A stretch of DNA of 64,000 nucleotides, taken from contig JASANG010000373.1 of assembly GCA_030248215.1 (NCBI GenBank), positions 284,247 through 348,246 of the forward strand, read 5' to 3'. The translations under genes were made by a program, and so were the position numbers. This document shows positions 1-12,625 of this stretch, piece by piece. This DNA is from Enoplolaimus lenunculus. Its lineage: Eukaryota > Nematoda > Enoplea > Enoplida > Thoracostomopsidae. Below the pieces are notes generated by a model, which saw only the letters and a program-made list of their open reading frames with translations, was not told the origin of the DNA and ran no database searches. Numbering within the stretch: position 1 is the stretch's first letter; each line of letters starts with the position of its first letter.

Positions 1-678
1 AAATCGAACTAAATCTATACAGCTTACTGCTACCGTTATATTTGCCCATGTTACTTTAAGGAGCGTCCCGGTTTCTGGTGGGTCTATAAATCAGTAGGTT
101 TAGATTCTAGATTACATTTTTTACTTAGGGTTAGTCTTAGGCTTCGGCTTAGGCCTGGGCTTAGGTACACATTTTTGCAACGATTAGGCTTAGGCTTAGG
201 CTTAGAAATACGCTTAATCTACTGTTACGAACCTAAAAGTAAATTGGCAGTTATATTTGTATAACAGTTGACACCAAAATAAACAACAGACCAGATAGAC
301 ATAAAACTAAACCGATTGAATAGTATAAATAACGAAAATTTTACGGCTTAAAAAGGTAAGAAAATTGTAATTTAGTAAACAAATAATTAATTAGTCATGG
401 GACGACGGCTACTGCTATCTAGTGAATCTTCCGTTAAAACTTATATCTACGGAAGCAAGAGCGAAAAAACAGAGATAAACAGTAATGAAATGGTTGCGAG
501 CGAAGTGAGTGGAAGTCAACACAATCTTTTTGTCTCCGTTTGGGGCCATATGTTTCTTGCAATCTTCATGTTAGTCAGAGTTGAAATAACAACGGTTTCT
601 GCAGCAAACCAAGCGAGCAAAGTAAGCGAGCATGCAAACAAATTAAAATGTTAGAAATGCACAAGGGAATACCAATGA

Positions 679-892
679 CCGTATTCTCAAATGTGTGTAG
701 CATTTAGCACCAGTTTGTGATAGGTCTTTGGAACTTTGAAATCACCAAACGGAGAACTTAGAAATTCACCACATTTTTTAGATTTGATTGACCATATTTC
801 TGTGCACAATTTGAGATATGCAACCATAACTGTTCGTGAGTTTGAAAACCTACTACCAACTGGTGAAAGATGCTATATACATTGGTGAATAT
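679..892. mobile_element. GTATTCTCAAATGTGT inverted-repeat element, copy 1
   Basis: It starts CCGTATTCTCAAATGTGTGT; the opposite end is decayed (ATACATTGGTGAATAT). Internally it has paired CACCAGT / ACTGGTG motifs. Confidence 0.55.
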
Positions 893-1034
893 TTGTCCTA
901 CTGTAAACTGCTATGTACTTAATAGTTTGATAAGATTAACGATGAAAACCCAGCTGGGATGAATTGAACTCCGAAAATTGGTATTTTAGTATTCGCGCGT
1001 GCTTTAACACTGCAAAACTAAATTGGAACGCACG

Positions 1035-1495
1035 TACTGTATTGACTTGAATAAGAGGGTGTGGGGTAATAAGAGGGAAGGGGGTCCCCATTTTCAGTCG
1101 CGATCAATAGGAGTCTGTATCCCTAATAGGAGTCCGTAAACGGATAGAGTCTCTAAACCCTAATTAGATTTCATAAATGTCGATTATCCCTAATTGCAGC
1201 GCATAAATGACTCCAGAACCAAATATACTGGAGTTCGAAACTTTAAAGCGTACTTAAGTTTTGAAAGTAAATTCCTAAAGTATAACCTTGTATCATCGCT
1301 CAAGCTATTGACACAAGACAAATAAACGTTTAATTCAACAGATAATTGCAGTACCGGATATATATCCGTAACGAAGGGCGGCGGAGCGTGGGTTAAAAAT
1401 AAATAACAGTCAGTAACCGAAAACAAGGAGTGGTACCTTGCTGGAGAAGCCAAATCAATATCAGTCCCCACCTTCTTATTCGGGTCAATACAGTA
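1035..1495. mobile_element. TACTGTATTGAC inverted-repeat element, copy 1 (about 460 bp)
   Basis: Ends are TACTGTATTGACTTGAATAA and its inverted match TTATTCGGGTCAATACAGTA. A 93-aa minus-strand frame inside is a repeat artefact. Confidence 0.7.
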
Positions 1496-1959
1496 GACCC
1501 TATTTTAAATATGAAATTAAAATAATTGTCCTCAAAAGTTGAAGGCACGGCCATGGAGCCACGTGCTCCGCGGTTCTTGCCCTTGATTCATAAGAACGAG
1601 GACGAATCTATAGACGAACCTGGCGATCGTCTCCGTAAATGAAACTAACGCAAAGTTGAAATGTTGCATCAGGATTTGATTGTACAATTGTGTCTGGCTT
1701 CTCGCTCGTTTCGTTCGCCAGTTATTTTTCGCTATTTTATTACATCTGTTCAACTTTTGGCTGCAAAGTGCCAACCCATGTGTTTTTTCAATTCTCCGTT
1801 CAAAACACATGGTGATCCTTCAACGCCATACGGTGAGACATGTTTAGCGAGTCAAGTTTAAGTACTTAGTAAAATTTTGCAAGGAAGCATGATGTATAAA
1901 ATTATGGCATTTTCTAGGAAGCAGCAGTGGCATCTTGAGTCACTGCCTCGTAGATAAAC

Positions 1960-2603
1960 ATGGCATCTCTGGGCCGCCTACGCAGACGCCTTTGGTTTGA
2001 AAGTTCTGCAACGCAAGCGTAGAGAGCAGGGCTAGGCGTATTTTCTAAATCTTCCCTGATTGAACGCTCTACGGGCCTAAACATATCCACCGTAGCCGAC
2101 GTTCCAAGTAGTTAAGCCCTTGTATTGATGTTGTATAGGTGTTATATAAACAGTGTCACAGGAAAAATTTTCAGATGCACCAGCAAAAGTAGCATATGTA
2201 GCTCAGATGAGCTATATTCGCTCTAAAAATTCTCTATAGTTCCAAACCAAAGGGCAAAAATTTATTGAGATCCGGTCAACCATAAACAACACAATTTTGC
2301 TATAAAGTTTGAAAAATGTTCTCTATATAAGGTCATTTGCATTTTTTTGCCCAAAACAGGTTGGTTCCCGCTTGTTACGCATACGGGCCAATGTAAAAGA
2401 ACAGCAAGCAAAAAATTTAGCCTAAAGCTTAAGCTTACTTTTTTTCTAGTCCCACAGAAAAATTGCTGGAACGATGTTTAGCCGGAGGCAAAACTCTCAG
2501 GTTGCGTATCCTGGCCGATCCAGTGGAATACGTGATAAACTATACGGTCAACTATAGAGTGCCATGCGCAGCGTTGCCAGGGCTTCCTCCGAAAATGTAC
2601 TCT
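1960..2603 (+). CDS. 5' exons of an unrecognised protein with mitochondrial-type N-terminus (partial)
   Basis: Exon 1 is 1960-2018: ATG in good context (AAACATGG) with an in-frame TAG nine bases upstream, ending GC/GTAGAG in phase 2. Exon 2 is 2450-2603, after a TTTTTTTCTAG acceptor, ending TCT/GTAACT in phase 0. The join is in phase. The first 19 residues hold five arginines and one acid, like a mitochondrial targeting sequence. Exon 2 encodes 51 aa with charged and aromatic residues in a natural balance (for example ILADPVEYVINYTVNY, then ALPGLPPKMY). The next exon must enter in phase 0; the exon at 9008 does so. I do not recognise the family. Confidence 0.5.
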
Positions 2604-2956
2604 GTAACTTAAAATTACAAGAGTTCGGTTTGCACTTGACAGGTTACAGAGTGATGTTGACACGTTGACAGGGCCAATGTTGCTTTTAGGGCCGTAACAG
2701 TAGATTAAGCGTAGTAACATAAGCCCCGGTGACAGTATTCCAAAATCCCATATATGGATACCTGTTGAAAAATATACAATCAAAGCGAGCGAAAATCGAG
2801 GCGCATGTTTTTTGTCGGCAAATCACTTGACTCCAAATTGAAACCAATGAAGTTTTGAAGATTTTTTATTTTTAAAATCGTAAACTGTGTCCCGCATTTT
2901 TAAATGTTCAGGTTCGTTTCATTTCAGGAGGCTATAAACCTCGTAACCGTTGTGCA

Positions 2957-3130
2957 ATGGCGGATCCATGAGGAGGCCACCCCGACCGTGCCCCCCACCC
3001 CAACAGCATCTCGACAAAAATTCTATAGCAATTTTGTGACAATAGTTCGTGGTTTGTGTACGGGTCAAAAGTAAGTTTATTACCTGTGAAATTTAGGCCC
3101 CCACCATTTTGAGATCCTGGATCCGCCACT
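2957..3130. mobile_element. short GGCGGATCC inverted-repeat element
   Basis: It starts GGCGGATCCATGAGGAGG and ends ATCCTGGATCCGCCACTG, giving an inverted GGCGGATCC terminus. It contains a C-rich and a G-rich arm and no gene. Confidence 0.6.
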
Positions 3131-3196
3131 GCCGTTGTGTTCGAGCATTGCGAGCGAAAAATTTCATTTTATATTTCTCTAAAGTTTTTTCTACAG

Positions 3197-3297
3197 CTCT
3201 TAAAGGTGCGTTTTCTCGAGGTTTTCCAGAAATTATCACTGAGGATATGTTCCCCTATCCACACTCGTACTATAGGCCTAAACTGGCGCAAGATTAA
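3197..3297 (+). CDS. coding-like terminal exon, unassigned
   Basis: It follows a strong acceptor (TTTTTTCTACAG) and reads 33 codons to TAA, including EIITEDMFPYPHSYYRP, which looks like real protein. It enters in phase 1, whereas the exon ending at 2603 leaves in phase 0, so the two do not join directly. A second frame through the same bases is also open to 3364. It may be a last exon of an isoform, part of another gene, or chance. Confidence 0.3.
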
Positions 3298-3487
3298 TAA
3301 TGAACCTAGCTCGGTAAAGCGTACACGTGAGGCGGGTGAAGCGTTCAAGAGTCCAATTTTGTAACCATTTCAGACCAGGCGCACAACCTGGGATGCGCGG
3401 AGCGGTAAAAACAGGCCAGCACCGTTTAACCTAAGCCTATAGAGCTGCCTTAAATCCTTCATGACAATGGGTAGCGGATGATATACT

Positions 3488-3703
3488 TTGCAAAAAATGG
3501 TGAGTCAAATTGACACCCTCTGAAATAGGCTCTAAGGGACTACACAACCTGTGTCAAATTCGACTCCGCCAGTCAAATTCGATTCTCTGAGCGACTCGCG
3601 TGAGTCGAATTTGACGCTGGCGGAGTCGAATTTGACTCGCTTTGTGTAGTCCGGAAAAGCCTATTTCGGATAGAGTCAATTTGACTCACCATTTTTTGCA
3701 GTG
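3488..3703. mobile_element. near-palindromic GAGTCAAATT element, copy 1
   Basis: The two halves are inverted copies: TGCAAAAAATGGTGAGTCAA at the left and its complement at the right, with GACTCCGCCAGAGTC-type sequence toward the middle. It would fold into one long hairpin. It has no coding capacity. Confidence 0.85.
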
Positions 3704-3883
3704 TACCTATCGCTTGTACTTTAAGTTGAGCTTGGCAAACCACGTCGTTGTCGTAGTGTGTGTTTTTGCAATTGTTGACAAAATATTTTGCGGGTTCAAG
3801 GAGAGAAAGAGGGGTGATTTTATAAAATTTAATTTTTGAAAGTTCAAATTAAGGTATAGAATAAATGAGGAGGTCATGAGAAG

Positions 3884-4383
3884 AGCCCATACGCAAGAAT
3901 TTTCCAAATTGAACCATTTTGGGCAAACAGAATTGTAGAATCAAGAAATCAAACATATTTCATTTACTGTACATTCGTAGGACCTGAAAGACAAGCTGCA
4001 TAAACTTGGCATATTTTGTGGACGACGCATTGCTTCAAAGTGTTGTTTGTATTCGAAATATTTTGTATGAAATTCAGCTGTACCTTAATCCCCTTCGCAA
4101 ATAGAATTGCCTATGGGCAACTCAGAGCAGTGTATATACGTTATATAATATTTATCGCGCAGTGTTTAGCAATTGAAACACGTAACACATAGCACTAAAT
4201 CACCACAAGACGTGAGAGCCGCCTCAGGCTCGAGCGTCAAGCTCTTATAGCTGAGTGGTGATGGTAATCGCCTTCCACTTCAGTCACCGGAGTTCGAATC
4301 CTAGCATAAAAGTAGGTCTCAGGGAAAATAGAAAATATTCATGTGATAAAGGGTTAAGCGAAAAATTTTCAGTTTACTAATAT
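3884..4383 (+). mobile_element. larger copy of the tRNA-promoter element with shared flank
   Basis: 4085-4358 corresponds to the element at 49963 (TAGCTGAGTGGTGATGG, GAGTTCGAATCCT, AAGGGTTAA end). The preceding 200 bp match 51826-52040 in inverted orientation, so a unit of about 500 bp was duplicated. Confidence 0.6.
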
Positions 4384-5581
4384 ACTTAACTCATACTCGT
4401 GTGACCTACGTCTGTAAGTTACATACTGAAAGTTCCATCGATGGACCTTCCGTATTGAGAGTGTTAAATGTAGAGTAAAAAAAGCGTACCAAAGGCATGC
4501 CATTTTTACGCCGGGCTCCCAACCTGGGTACGAACCGCAAAACAAGGTCCTGAACTTTTGTATCCTATCCACTTTATTTATGAATATGCTAGCTCTATTA
4601 TAAATGTTCGGTCCCATGTATAGAACAGTGACGGAACAGTAGTATAAGCATATTCGTAAGCCTATGAATAAACGTATGCATGAGCCTATTCGTAAGCCTA
4701 ATCCTAAGTAAAAACGTTTAAGCTTAAGCTCACTCTACTACAGCCCCTCAGGAAAACATGCCGGTTTGGTCTACAGATGGATATACGCAAAGAATATTAG
4801 GTTTATTAACAAATACCGAGACGACTGATCCATGTATAGAATAGGGCCGGATCGTTTTCCGGCGGGGCTGTAATAGAGTCAGTTTAAGCTTTGGACTAAC
4901 TTTTTTGGTTTAGGATTAGGATAGGCTTGGACTTAGGAATAGGCTCATTCTTACGCCGCTTAGGCTTACGTTTTAGGCTTAGGAATATGGTTATACTACT
5001 GTTCCGTCCGTGTTCTACACATGAGCCCAGAGACATGTTCATTGCCCTCTATAATGTATATACCATGTACACATTATGTACATATTGTACTGTGTGTGTC
5101 ATTATACAGTGTGTAAATGTTTGTATTCTGTGTTTGTCTTTGTGTCTTTGTACAGTGTGTATCCGTTTTTTGTGTGTCTGCTCACGACGGAGTTGTGGTT
5201 TACTTTGCTATTGGAACATATATGTTATAATATTGTTGATATATATGTATATATCCAACACTTACGTTATAAGTTCTGTTTATCTTGTAGTAATGTTCTT
5301 ATGTGTGTATGCAATACAATATATATTGCCTCGTATTTATCTTATAATAATGTTGTTATGTGTGTTTGCTATACGTTATGTGTATTGTATTCTTGAAAAT
5401 GTGTATCTCTAAAATATCGCGTAATTCGTTTGTGTGTTGTGTGTTCTTGAAATGCTTGCGACACACGTAAACATGTTTAAGAGAAGGTGGGTTTTTTTGG
5501 GAAACTAACGGCGCGATTTCATTCTGTTTGGCTTTGCTTTTGTATGTAATAGCTTGTACTAAAAGCAAAACGACTAGTTGT

Positions 5582-5936
5582 CAGGGTACAACCGGAGGTC
5601 TGGCTCCGGCTCCGGCAGAAAATCGGCCTCCGGCTCTGGTAGAATTTTTGCCGGAGGTTCCGGCAATTTCGGTAGTAGAATTTTGCTTTATTTTGCTAAA
5701 TTTAACTGTTTAGCGCGTTTCGTGTTACTTTTGTCATAATTTTCAGGAAAGAATTTCCGAAATTCCGCAGAAAATTAGTGTAAAACCAAACAACTTATTA
5801 ACAACATATTGCAAATATTGGCTAAAATTAACTAACCATCATTTTTACATTCTAATTTCGCCTCACCTCCGGCTCCGGCAAGTTTCGTTGACCTCCGGCT
5901 GCGGCTCCGGCATTTTTCACCTCCGGTTGTACCCTG
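5582..5936. mobile_element. hAT-like non-autonomous element (355 bp) with 8-bp duplication
   Basis: Ends are inverted: CAGGGTACAACCGGAGGT at the left and its complement at the right. The 8-bp CTAGTTGT occurs at both flanks (5574-5581, 5937-5944). The interior is made of CCGGCTC-type simple repeats and has no transposase. The 8-bp duplication and CAGGG ends fit hAT transposons. Confidence 0.85.
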
Positions 5937-6169
5937 CTAGTTGTATATCATAAAATCTGTTGAACAGGACCGGTTTTGTAAATGGCAAATCCCAAACTGA
6001 TTATTATGAACAGGGACATCACGACAATACGTCGCCTGACAATTACTTTTAATCTGAAATTATATCGACTCTACAATTTGTCGCCCACCATTATGGCTAG
6101 GGTCATGTTGAGGCTCAGGTTTACGCTACTTAAGATTATGCTTAGATTTTTTCAAACGCTCTAGGACGG

Positions 6170-6594
6170 TTCGGACAGAAGGCCGCCGGACAAATGGCCA
6201 CTAGACAAAAGGCCGTTTAGATAAAAAGCCGTCCGGGCAAAAAGCCGTTTGGATAAAAGGCCGTCCAGACAAAAGTCCGTCCGGAGTCCGGTCAAAAGAC
6301 CGTCTGGACAAAAAGCGATCTTGACAAAAGGCCGTCCGGACAAAAGGCTGTCCGGACAAAACGTCTCCTGGACAAATGGCCATCCGGACAAAAGAACCGT
6401 CCGGACCGGACAAAAGGCCGTCCGAACAACAGGCCGTCCGGACAAAAGACCGCCTGGACAAAAGGCCATCTTGACAAAAGGTCGTCCGGGCAAAAGGCCG
6501 TCCAGACAAGAGACCGCCTGGACAAAAGGAGACCATGACAAAAGGCCGTCCGGCCAAAACACCGCTTGTATAAAAGGTGGCCTGGAAAAATTGA
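6170..6594. repeat. minisatellite, unit of 16-17 bp (GGCCGTCCGGACAAAA)
   Basis: About 25 imperfect units. GTCCGGAC is a palindrome, so units read similarly on both strands and frames of 100-140 codons stay open on both. A short inverted relic lies at about 7415-7490. Confidence 0.9.
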
Positions 6595-9007
6595 ATTAAA
6601 CACAGGCTCTCAAACAACGACATGCTAAATGCAGGTTGAGCGTGAATAAGCAGTATAAACCCTGCAATATCATAGCGAGCCGTTGTTTTTTGTTGCTTTT
6701 TAATTAATTATAACCAGAATCTAAACATGCATGCAGGTTGTTTTGCGTTTTCGACCATTTACAAGCTCTCCATCCCCTAAAAATCACCACAAACCATTTT
6801 ATAAATCAAACGATTGTACGAGAAATCATAAATCGAAAACGAATTCCTGCAAAATCAAAAGTAACAACTGAAACAATGTAACCACGAAAACAAACGCCCA
6901 TAGCCAGGAATGGGGTTCTCGGCGAAGGCAAGTCTCGGTATTTTGCAGGTATTGGTCTCGGGGTTTTTAGTGTCGGTGGTTAGGAACCGACACCAGATGT
7001 CGAGGATTCAGCGCATGTATAACTGTATTATTGAAGTGATACCTATAATAATAATAATAATGTTTCGCGGTGAATCGATTTTCATAGTTACGCAATAAGT
7101 ATAACAGGTATTCTGAAAAAAACAAAACAAAAAACTGTTAAAAAGTAATTTATTTTGAAAATTTTAAATTTTCCGGCGATGGCCAAAAATTGACCGATGC
7201 TGACACTTATATGGCCGGTCTCTGGAGTCACGTCTCGGTCGGTGTTTTTCATTGAGACCGCCGGTCCCTGCCCATAGCATAAAAATATAAACTGGTTGGG
7301 CCATATCAAGCTATATGCATCGGGGGGAACGAACAAGATGTGACCCATTGAACATTTTACCTAAAGGTATGAGAGTAATTTTTCCCATACGTATTGTCCA
7401 CACGTTGGATGTTTTTATCCGGACGGTCTTTCGTTTAGACGGCCTTTTTGTCCAGACGGTCTTTTGTCCGGCGGCCACTTGTCCCGCCGCCTGCCTTCGT
7501 TCCGGTCACCCTGTAGGACACTGTTGGTCGACAAGTTGTCGGGCGACGAGTTGTAAATGCATAATGTCATCTGTCGCTTCTTGTCACCATCTGTCTCGTC
7601 GCTTTTCGTTACCGTAGGGCGTTGCCCGCGAATTAGCATTCGACGCCGTACTGCAAGGCAATTTGTGTAGGATACCTTTTCCAATGCACAATCCATTGGG
7701 GAAGGCCCCCTTTCCAACGCTTGCTTAATAATCGTTTTTATGTTTCCGGGTAGGAGCGTAGCCAGGATTTCTTTGCTTGACCGTGTAACCATTAAGATGT
7801 TTGCTAGAAACTGCCGCTAGCGAGTAATTTTGTGACATCTATCAGTCAGGTGGTTGCTATATAGTCTGTCGGAGGAGCAGATGCCGAAGTTGAATTGAAG
7901 CAGCGGGTGCGTTGCCCCAATTAAAATCAGTTTTACATGAGATGTGGACTGAAAGTAAACGTCTGCCGTCTCGCTCGCTTAGTTTGAAAAATTTGCATGC
8001 GTAATTTTTCAATCAGACCAGCGCAAACGTAAAGTTACTTAAAAATAAAAATTATCGTTGTAGTTTAATGTTCAGTGTTCACTCTATTCTACTCTTGGTA
8101 GTTAAAAACAATATATAAAAAACCAAATATTAGGCAAATAGGACATCCCGGGATCGATCCCCTTCACACCAGACCCCAACGAAATTCAAATTGTCCTCGC
8201 GATTGAGTACGAAGATCGCGTGTGATTTTTCGCTAGCGAGTTTTTATTTTTGACAATTTGGAACTTTCCGTGTTCGGGTTGCAATCCGGTGCAAACCTAT
8301 CGGATACCGGATATTTGCGGTTGTGGTCCCGAATAGCACAAAACTGCTTTAAAGTAAAGACATTTTTGCTGCGATTGCATTCCAGGGTACGTCCAAAAGT
8401 TTAAGTTTCTGACTTGAAGCGAAATGAAAAATTCAAGGTAAATTTAAAATGAAATCAGTAAATGTATATTTTTGAACGACTGAAACGCTAGTAACAGTGC
8501 GCAAATTTTGTTGCTATAACCAGTTGTCATCCGGTTCCGGTTACAAGTTTTCGATCCTGGTCCGGTACTTGGTAACATTAACATCTAGGCCGATATTCTC
8601 AAATGCGTATACGTAGTATATACCTATCATCCGTTAGCGCAAACTGACGAACATCTGCAATTGCAGATCACAAAATTGGTACACACGTAGGGCAAATCAA
8701 ACACGAACAATATTGAGAATACGCGGGCTTCTTGCGGTTCGCTCTCGCTGTTGTGAAGTATATTTTAATATTATTTCTGGTAGTGTTAATATTATTCCGT
8801 ATAAATAGATTAGTAATAAGTGTATATATACTTAATGGTTTTTACCGAACACATAATTTATCAACAAGCGACCATAACCAGAGTATTTTCCATTGTTTAC
8901 ACTTGTGTGATTGGACTGTGAGGCCAGACTATTACGTTTGATTATTTTTGTTCGACTGTTCATTATACCGTACAACAATGTCTACTATGCTACTGTTGCG
9001 AATGCAG

Positions 9008-9072
9008 GATAAAGACAAGCAAGCAAAAGTTGAACGTGAACAACGTGAATCGTTGAGTTTAGAAGCTAACCG
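9008..9072 (+). CDS. coding-like internal exon, unassigned
   Basis: It lies between GAATGCAG and CG/GTAGGT, enters in phase 0 and leaves in phase 2. It encodes 21 residues of a charged helix (DKDKQAKVEREQRESL). The frame is open upstream through an ATG at 8978, so this could instead be a first exon. Entry phase matches the exon ending at 2603. With the exon at 13094 it needs either one missing exon or a shifted acceptor at 13115. Confidence 0.35.
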
Positions 9073-9166
9073 GTAGGTGGTGTATAGTGAGTAAACTTGA
9101 CTTTGAAATATTTGTAGAAAATGTTGTTCTAGAAATATTAAGTTTGTGTATCTCTCTCCTAGGCTT

Positions 9167-9445
9167 AAATCTGCTATTGAGGCCAATTACCAATTGGTGT
9201 AGGCGAGTCTGCTGTTCTGAGCAAATAGCAAGATTGGCGGACGCCAAATAGCGATTGTAAGATGTAGCAAAACAACAGTGATGTAAAACTAACGCTGATT
9301 GGTTAACGGTACTGCGTCTGTCCACGTAATCAAATTTGATTGGTGTATAAGTTAAATAGCAGTTTAGCCTAGGCGAAACTGCTATAGCGCAAAATAGCAG
9401 ATTCGCCTCGGTCAATTAGTAATTGGCCTGAATACCATATTGGCC
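9167..9445. mobile_element. CTGCTATTCAGGCC element, copy 1
   Basis: It has inverted GCTATT / AATAGC motifs and GGCCAATTACCAATTGG, shared with 25945-26170. Confidence 0.5.
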
Positions 9446-9460
9446 TACAACATATCCAGC

Positions 9461-9764
9461 GGCGGATCCGCGATTTTATTAGTAGAGGACACCATATATA
9501 GTTTTTGTGTTCGGAAATTTTACAGTTTTATATTAAACGCGTATTGCACGTAGTAAATTTTTTCTCGAAATTTAACACTGACGAGTTTCGGCGCTGCGCA
9601 GGCGTGAAATTTCGTCGCTATATTTTTGACGTACCCGACTAGAAAACACATTGTTGAGAGCTTCAGATGAACCAACATCGTTTGCATGGCAAAATTTTCA
9701 GTACGCCAGGGTGGGTGGTGCCACGGTGGATACATCTCTCATTTTTATCTTCCGAGGATCCGCC
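9461..9764. mobile_element. inverted-repeat element with GGCGGATCC ends
   Basis: It begins GGCGGATCCGCG and ends GAGGATCCGCC. The interior differs from the 2957 and 49018 copies, so it is a relative or shares only its ends. The plus- and minus-strand frames inside look fortuitous. Confidence 0.45.
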
Positions 9765-9904
9765 AGTGTTTCTCATACGCTGCTTGACAGTTGTATAAAT
9801 AACCGTGTATATAAATGTACTGCTTTTGTAGCTAAGTTGCTATGTTCGTGTGGCATTTGTTTCAAGACTGCTTTTCATATCTATCAGTAGGGTGCAAACT
9901 GGAA

Positions 9905-11585
9905 CTGAACGATATACCGGAATCGGATCAACAAATTTATACCGGAATCGGAACAACAAATTTATACCGGAATCGGATCAACAAATTTATACCGGAATCG
10001 GAACAACAAATTTATACCGGAATCGGATCAACAAATTTATACCGGAATCAGAACAACAAATTTATACCGAAATCGGAAACAATTTATACCGGAATCGGAA
10101 TAACAAATTTATACCGGAATCGGAACAACAAATTTATACCGGAATCGGAACAACAAATTTATACCGAAATCGGAACAACAAATTTGTACCGAAATCGGAA
10201 CAACAAATTTATACCGGAATCGGAACAACAAATTTATACCGGAATCGGATCAAAAAATTTATACTGGAATCAGAACAACAAATTTATACCGGAATCGGAA
10301 TAACAAATTTATACCAGAGTCAGAACAACAAATTTATACCGGAATCGGAACAACAAATTTATACCGGAATCGGAATAACAAATTTATACCGAAATCGGAT
10401 ACCGGAGTCGGAACAACAAATTTATACCGAAATCGGAACAACAAATTTATACCGAAATCGGAACAACAAATTTATACCGGAATCAGAACAACAAATTTAT
10501 ACCGGAATCAGAACAACAAATTTATACCGGAATCGGAACAAAAAATTTATACGTGAATCGGAACAACAAATTTATACCGGAATCGGAACAACAAATTTAT
10601 ACCGAAATCGGAAACAATTTATACCGGAATCGGAACAACAAATTTATACCGGAATCAGAACAACAAATTTATACCGAAATCGGAACAACAAATTTATACC
10701 GGAATCGGATCAACAAATTTATACCGGAATCAGAACAACAAATTTATACCGGAATCGGAACAAAAAATTTATACCGGAATCGGAACAAAAAATTTATACG
10801 TGAATCGGAACAACAAATTTATACCGGAATCGGAACAACAAATTTATACCGAAATCGGAAACAATTTATACCGGAATCGGAACAACAAATTTATACCGGA
10901 ATCAGAACAACAAATTTATACCGAAATCGGAACAACAAATTTATACCGGAATCGGATCAACAAATTTATACCGGAGTCGGAACAACAAATTTATACCGAA
11001 ATCGGAACAACAAATTTATACCGAAATCGTAACAACAAATTTATGCCGGAATCAGAACAACAAATTTATAACGGAATCGGAACAACAAATTTATACCGGA
11101 ATCAGAACACCAAATTTATACCGGAATCAGAACACCAAATTTATACCGGAATCAGAACACCAAATTTATACCGGAATCAGAACACCAAATTTATACCGGA
11201 ATCAGAACACCAAATTTATACCGGAATCAGAACACCAAATTTATACCGGAATCAGAACACCAAATTTATACCGGAATCAGAACACCAAATTTATACCGGA
11301 ATCAGAACAACAAATTTATACCGGAATCGGAACAACAAATTTATACCGGAATCGGAACAACAAATTTATACCGGAATCAGAACAACAAATTTATACCGGA
11401 ATCGGAACAACAAATTTATACCGGAATCAGAACAACAAATTTATACCGGAATCGGAACAACAAATTTATACCGGAATCGGAACAACAAATTTATACCGGA
11501 ATCAGAACAACAAATTTATACCGGAATCGGAACAACAAATTTATACCGGGATCGGAACAACAAATTTATACCGGAATCGGAACTG
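9905..11585. repeat. 25-bp minisatellite, about 67 units
   Basis: The unit is TTTATACCGGAATCGGAACA plus ACAAA, with variants (GATCAACA, ACACCAAA, a 21-bp form). 25 bp is not a multiple of three and the unit has no forward stop, so all three plus frames are open and give a 25-aa peptide repeat. It is flanked by GTAGGGTGCAAACTGGAAC at the left, an end of the hAT-like family. Confidence 0.95.
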
Positions 11586-12092
11586 CATTCGAAAGCAGGA
11601 ATTTTTAATGCCATTTCTTTTTCGCATAGCGGGTCTTATGACATGTATATATACTTTGTATGCATGCGTCATATCAATATTGCTTCAGAATGCTCTCTGA
11701 GTTCGCATATATATATGTTATTCAACTTTGTATGATAATTTCTGCCCCATATCTATATTAAATGCACTCCGAGAACTGAGATACGTATGTTTTGATTACG
11801 ATGAAAATTAACATAATTGCAGTCAAATTTCTTCACACATAATATTAATTGCAAATAATACAGGCTAGAAACGATGAAAATTTATGATTCCGACTTCAGC
11901 TATACGTACTTATCTGGTATGCAGATTCGGTCGCGGAACCGGAACTGGATTTTAACCGGAATTCTAATCGGAATCGCAATTTCGTTTGCATACGTATATA
12001 TGTATATATGGTTTACAAGATTGGAGTACATATTGCAGCATATTGTTGTATAGCAATTATATACTTTTAAAATGAACATTTTTTCGGGTCAT

Positions 12093-12625
12093 AGCAATAA
12101 CTGCCGAAATGATTTCAGTAATTGCTGAAATCATTTCAGGGATTGCCGAAATCATTTCAGTAATTGCTGAAATCATTTCAGTAATTGTATAAATCATTTC
12201 AATAATTGCCGAAATCATTTCAATAATTGCCGAAATCATTTCAGTAATTGCCGAAATCATTTCAGTAATTGCCGAAATCATTTCAGTAATTGCCGAAATC
12301 ATTTCAGTAATTGCCGAAATCATTTCAGTAATTGCCGAAATCATTTCAGTAATTGCCGAAATCATTTCAGTACATAATTGCCGGAATCATTTCAGTAATT
12401 GCCGAAATCATTTCGGTAATTGCCGAAATCATTTCAGTAATTGCCGAAATCATTTCAGGGATTGCCGAAATCATTTCAGTAATTGCCGAAATCATTTCAA
12501 TAATTGCCGAAATCATTTCAGTAATTGCCGAAATCATTTCAGTACATAATTGCCGGAATCATTTCAGTAATCGCCGAAATCATTTCAGTACATAATTGTC
12601 GGAATCATTTCAGTAATTGTCGAAA
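12093..12625. repeat. 21-bp minisatellite, about 25 units
   Basis: The unit GTAATTGCCGAAATCATTTC plus A is interrupted by variants with TACATAATTGCCGG. GAAATCATTTC is nearly palindromic. Because 21 is a multiple of three, frames are open on both strands. Confidence 0.95.

Larger units (their letters stand above)
2604..9007 (+). other. probable long intron or intergenic stretch
   Basis: Apart from the coding-like 3197-3297, nothing convincing was found. It holds the listed mobile elements, the 16-17 bp minisatellite, and telomere-motif remnants at about 4630-4740 and 4870-5010. 5040-5410 is TG/TA-rich low-complexity sequence whose 161-codon frame I do not accept. Confidence 0.5.

Noticed and set aside
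181-210. True chromosome end
   Set aside because: The TTAGGC run is about four units long and sits inside a dispersed element.
397-654. 85-codon plus-strand frame
   Set aside because: No recognisable domain; it includes GCGAGCGAAGTGAG-like motifs seen in other repeats.
4927-5412. 161-codon plus-strand frame rich in Cys, Leu, Tyr and Val
   Set aside because: It starts inside a telomere-motif repeat and runs through TG/TA low-complexity sequence.
6161-6623. Overlapping frames of 103-140 codons on both strands
   Set aside because: They are by-products of the GGCCGTCCGGACAAAA minisatellite.
9842-11735. Long plus-strand frames (up to 317 codons) over the 25-bp array
   Set aside because: All three frames are open because the unit lacks stops; no start context, domain or splice support.
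12057-12595. Repeated-peptide frames on both strands
   Set aside because: They follow from a 21-bp unit that is a multiple of three; nothing else suggests coding.
9905-12625. CRISPR array
   Set aside because: The repeats are contiguous tandem units with no unique spacers, in a eukaryotic genome.
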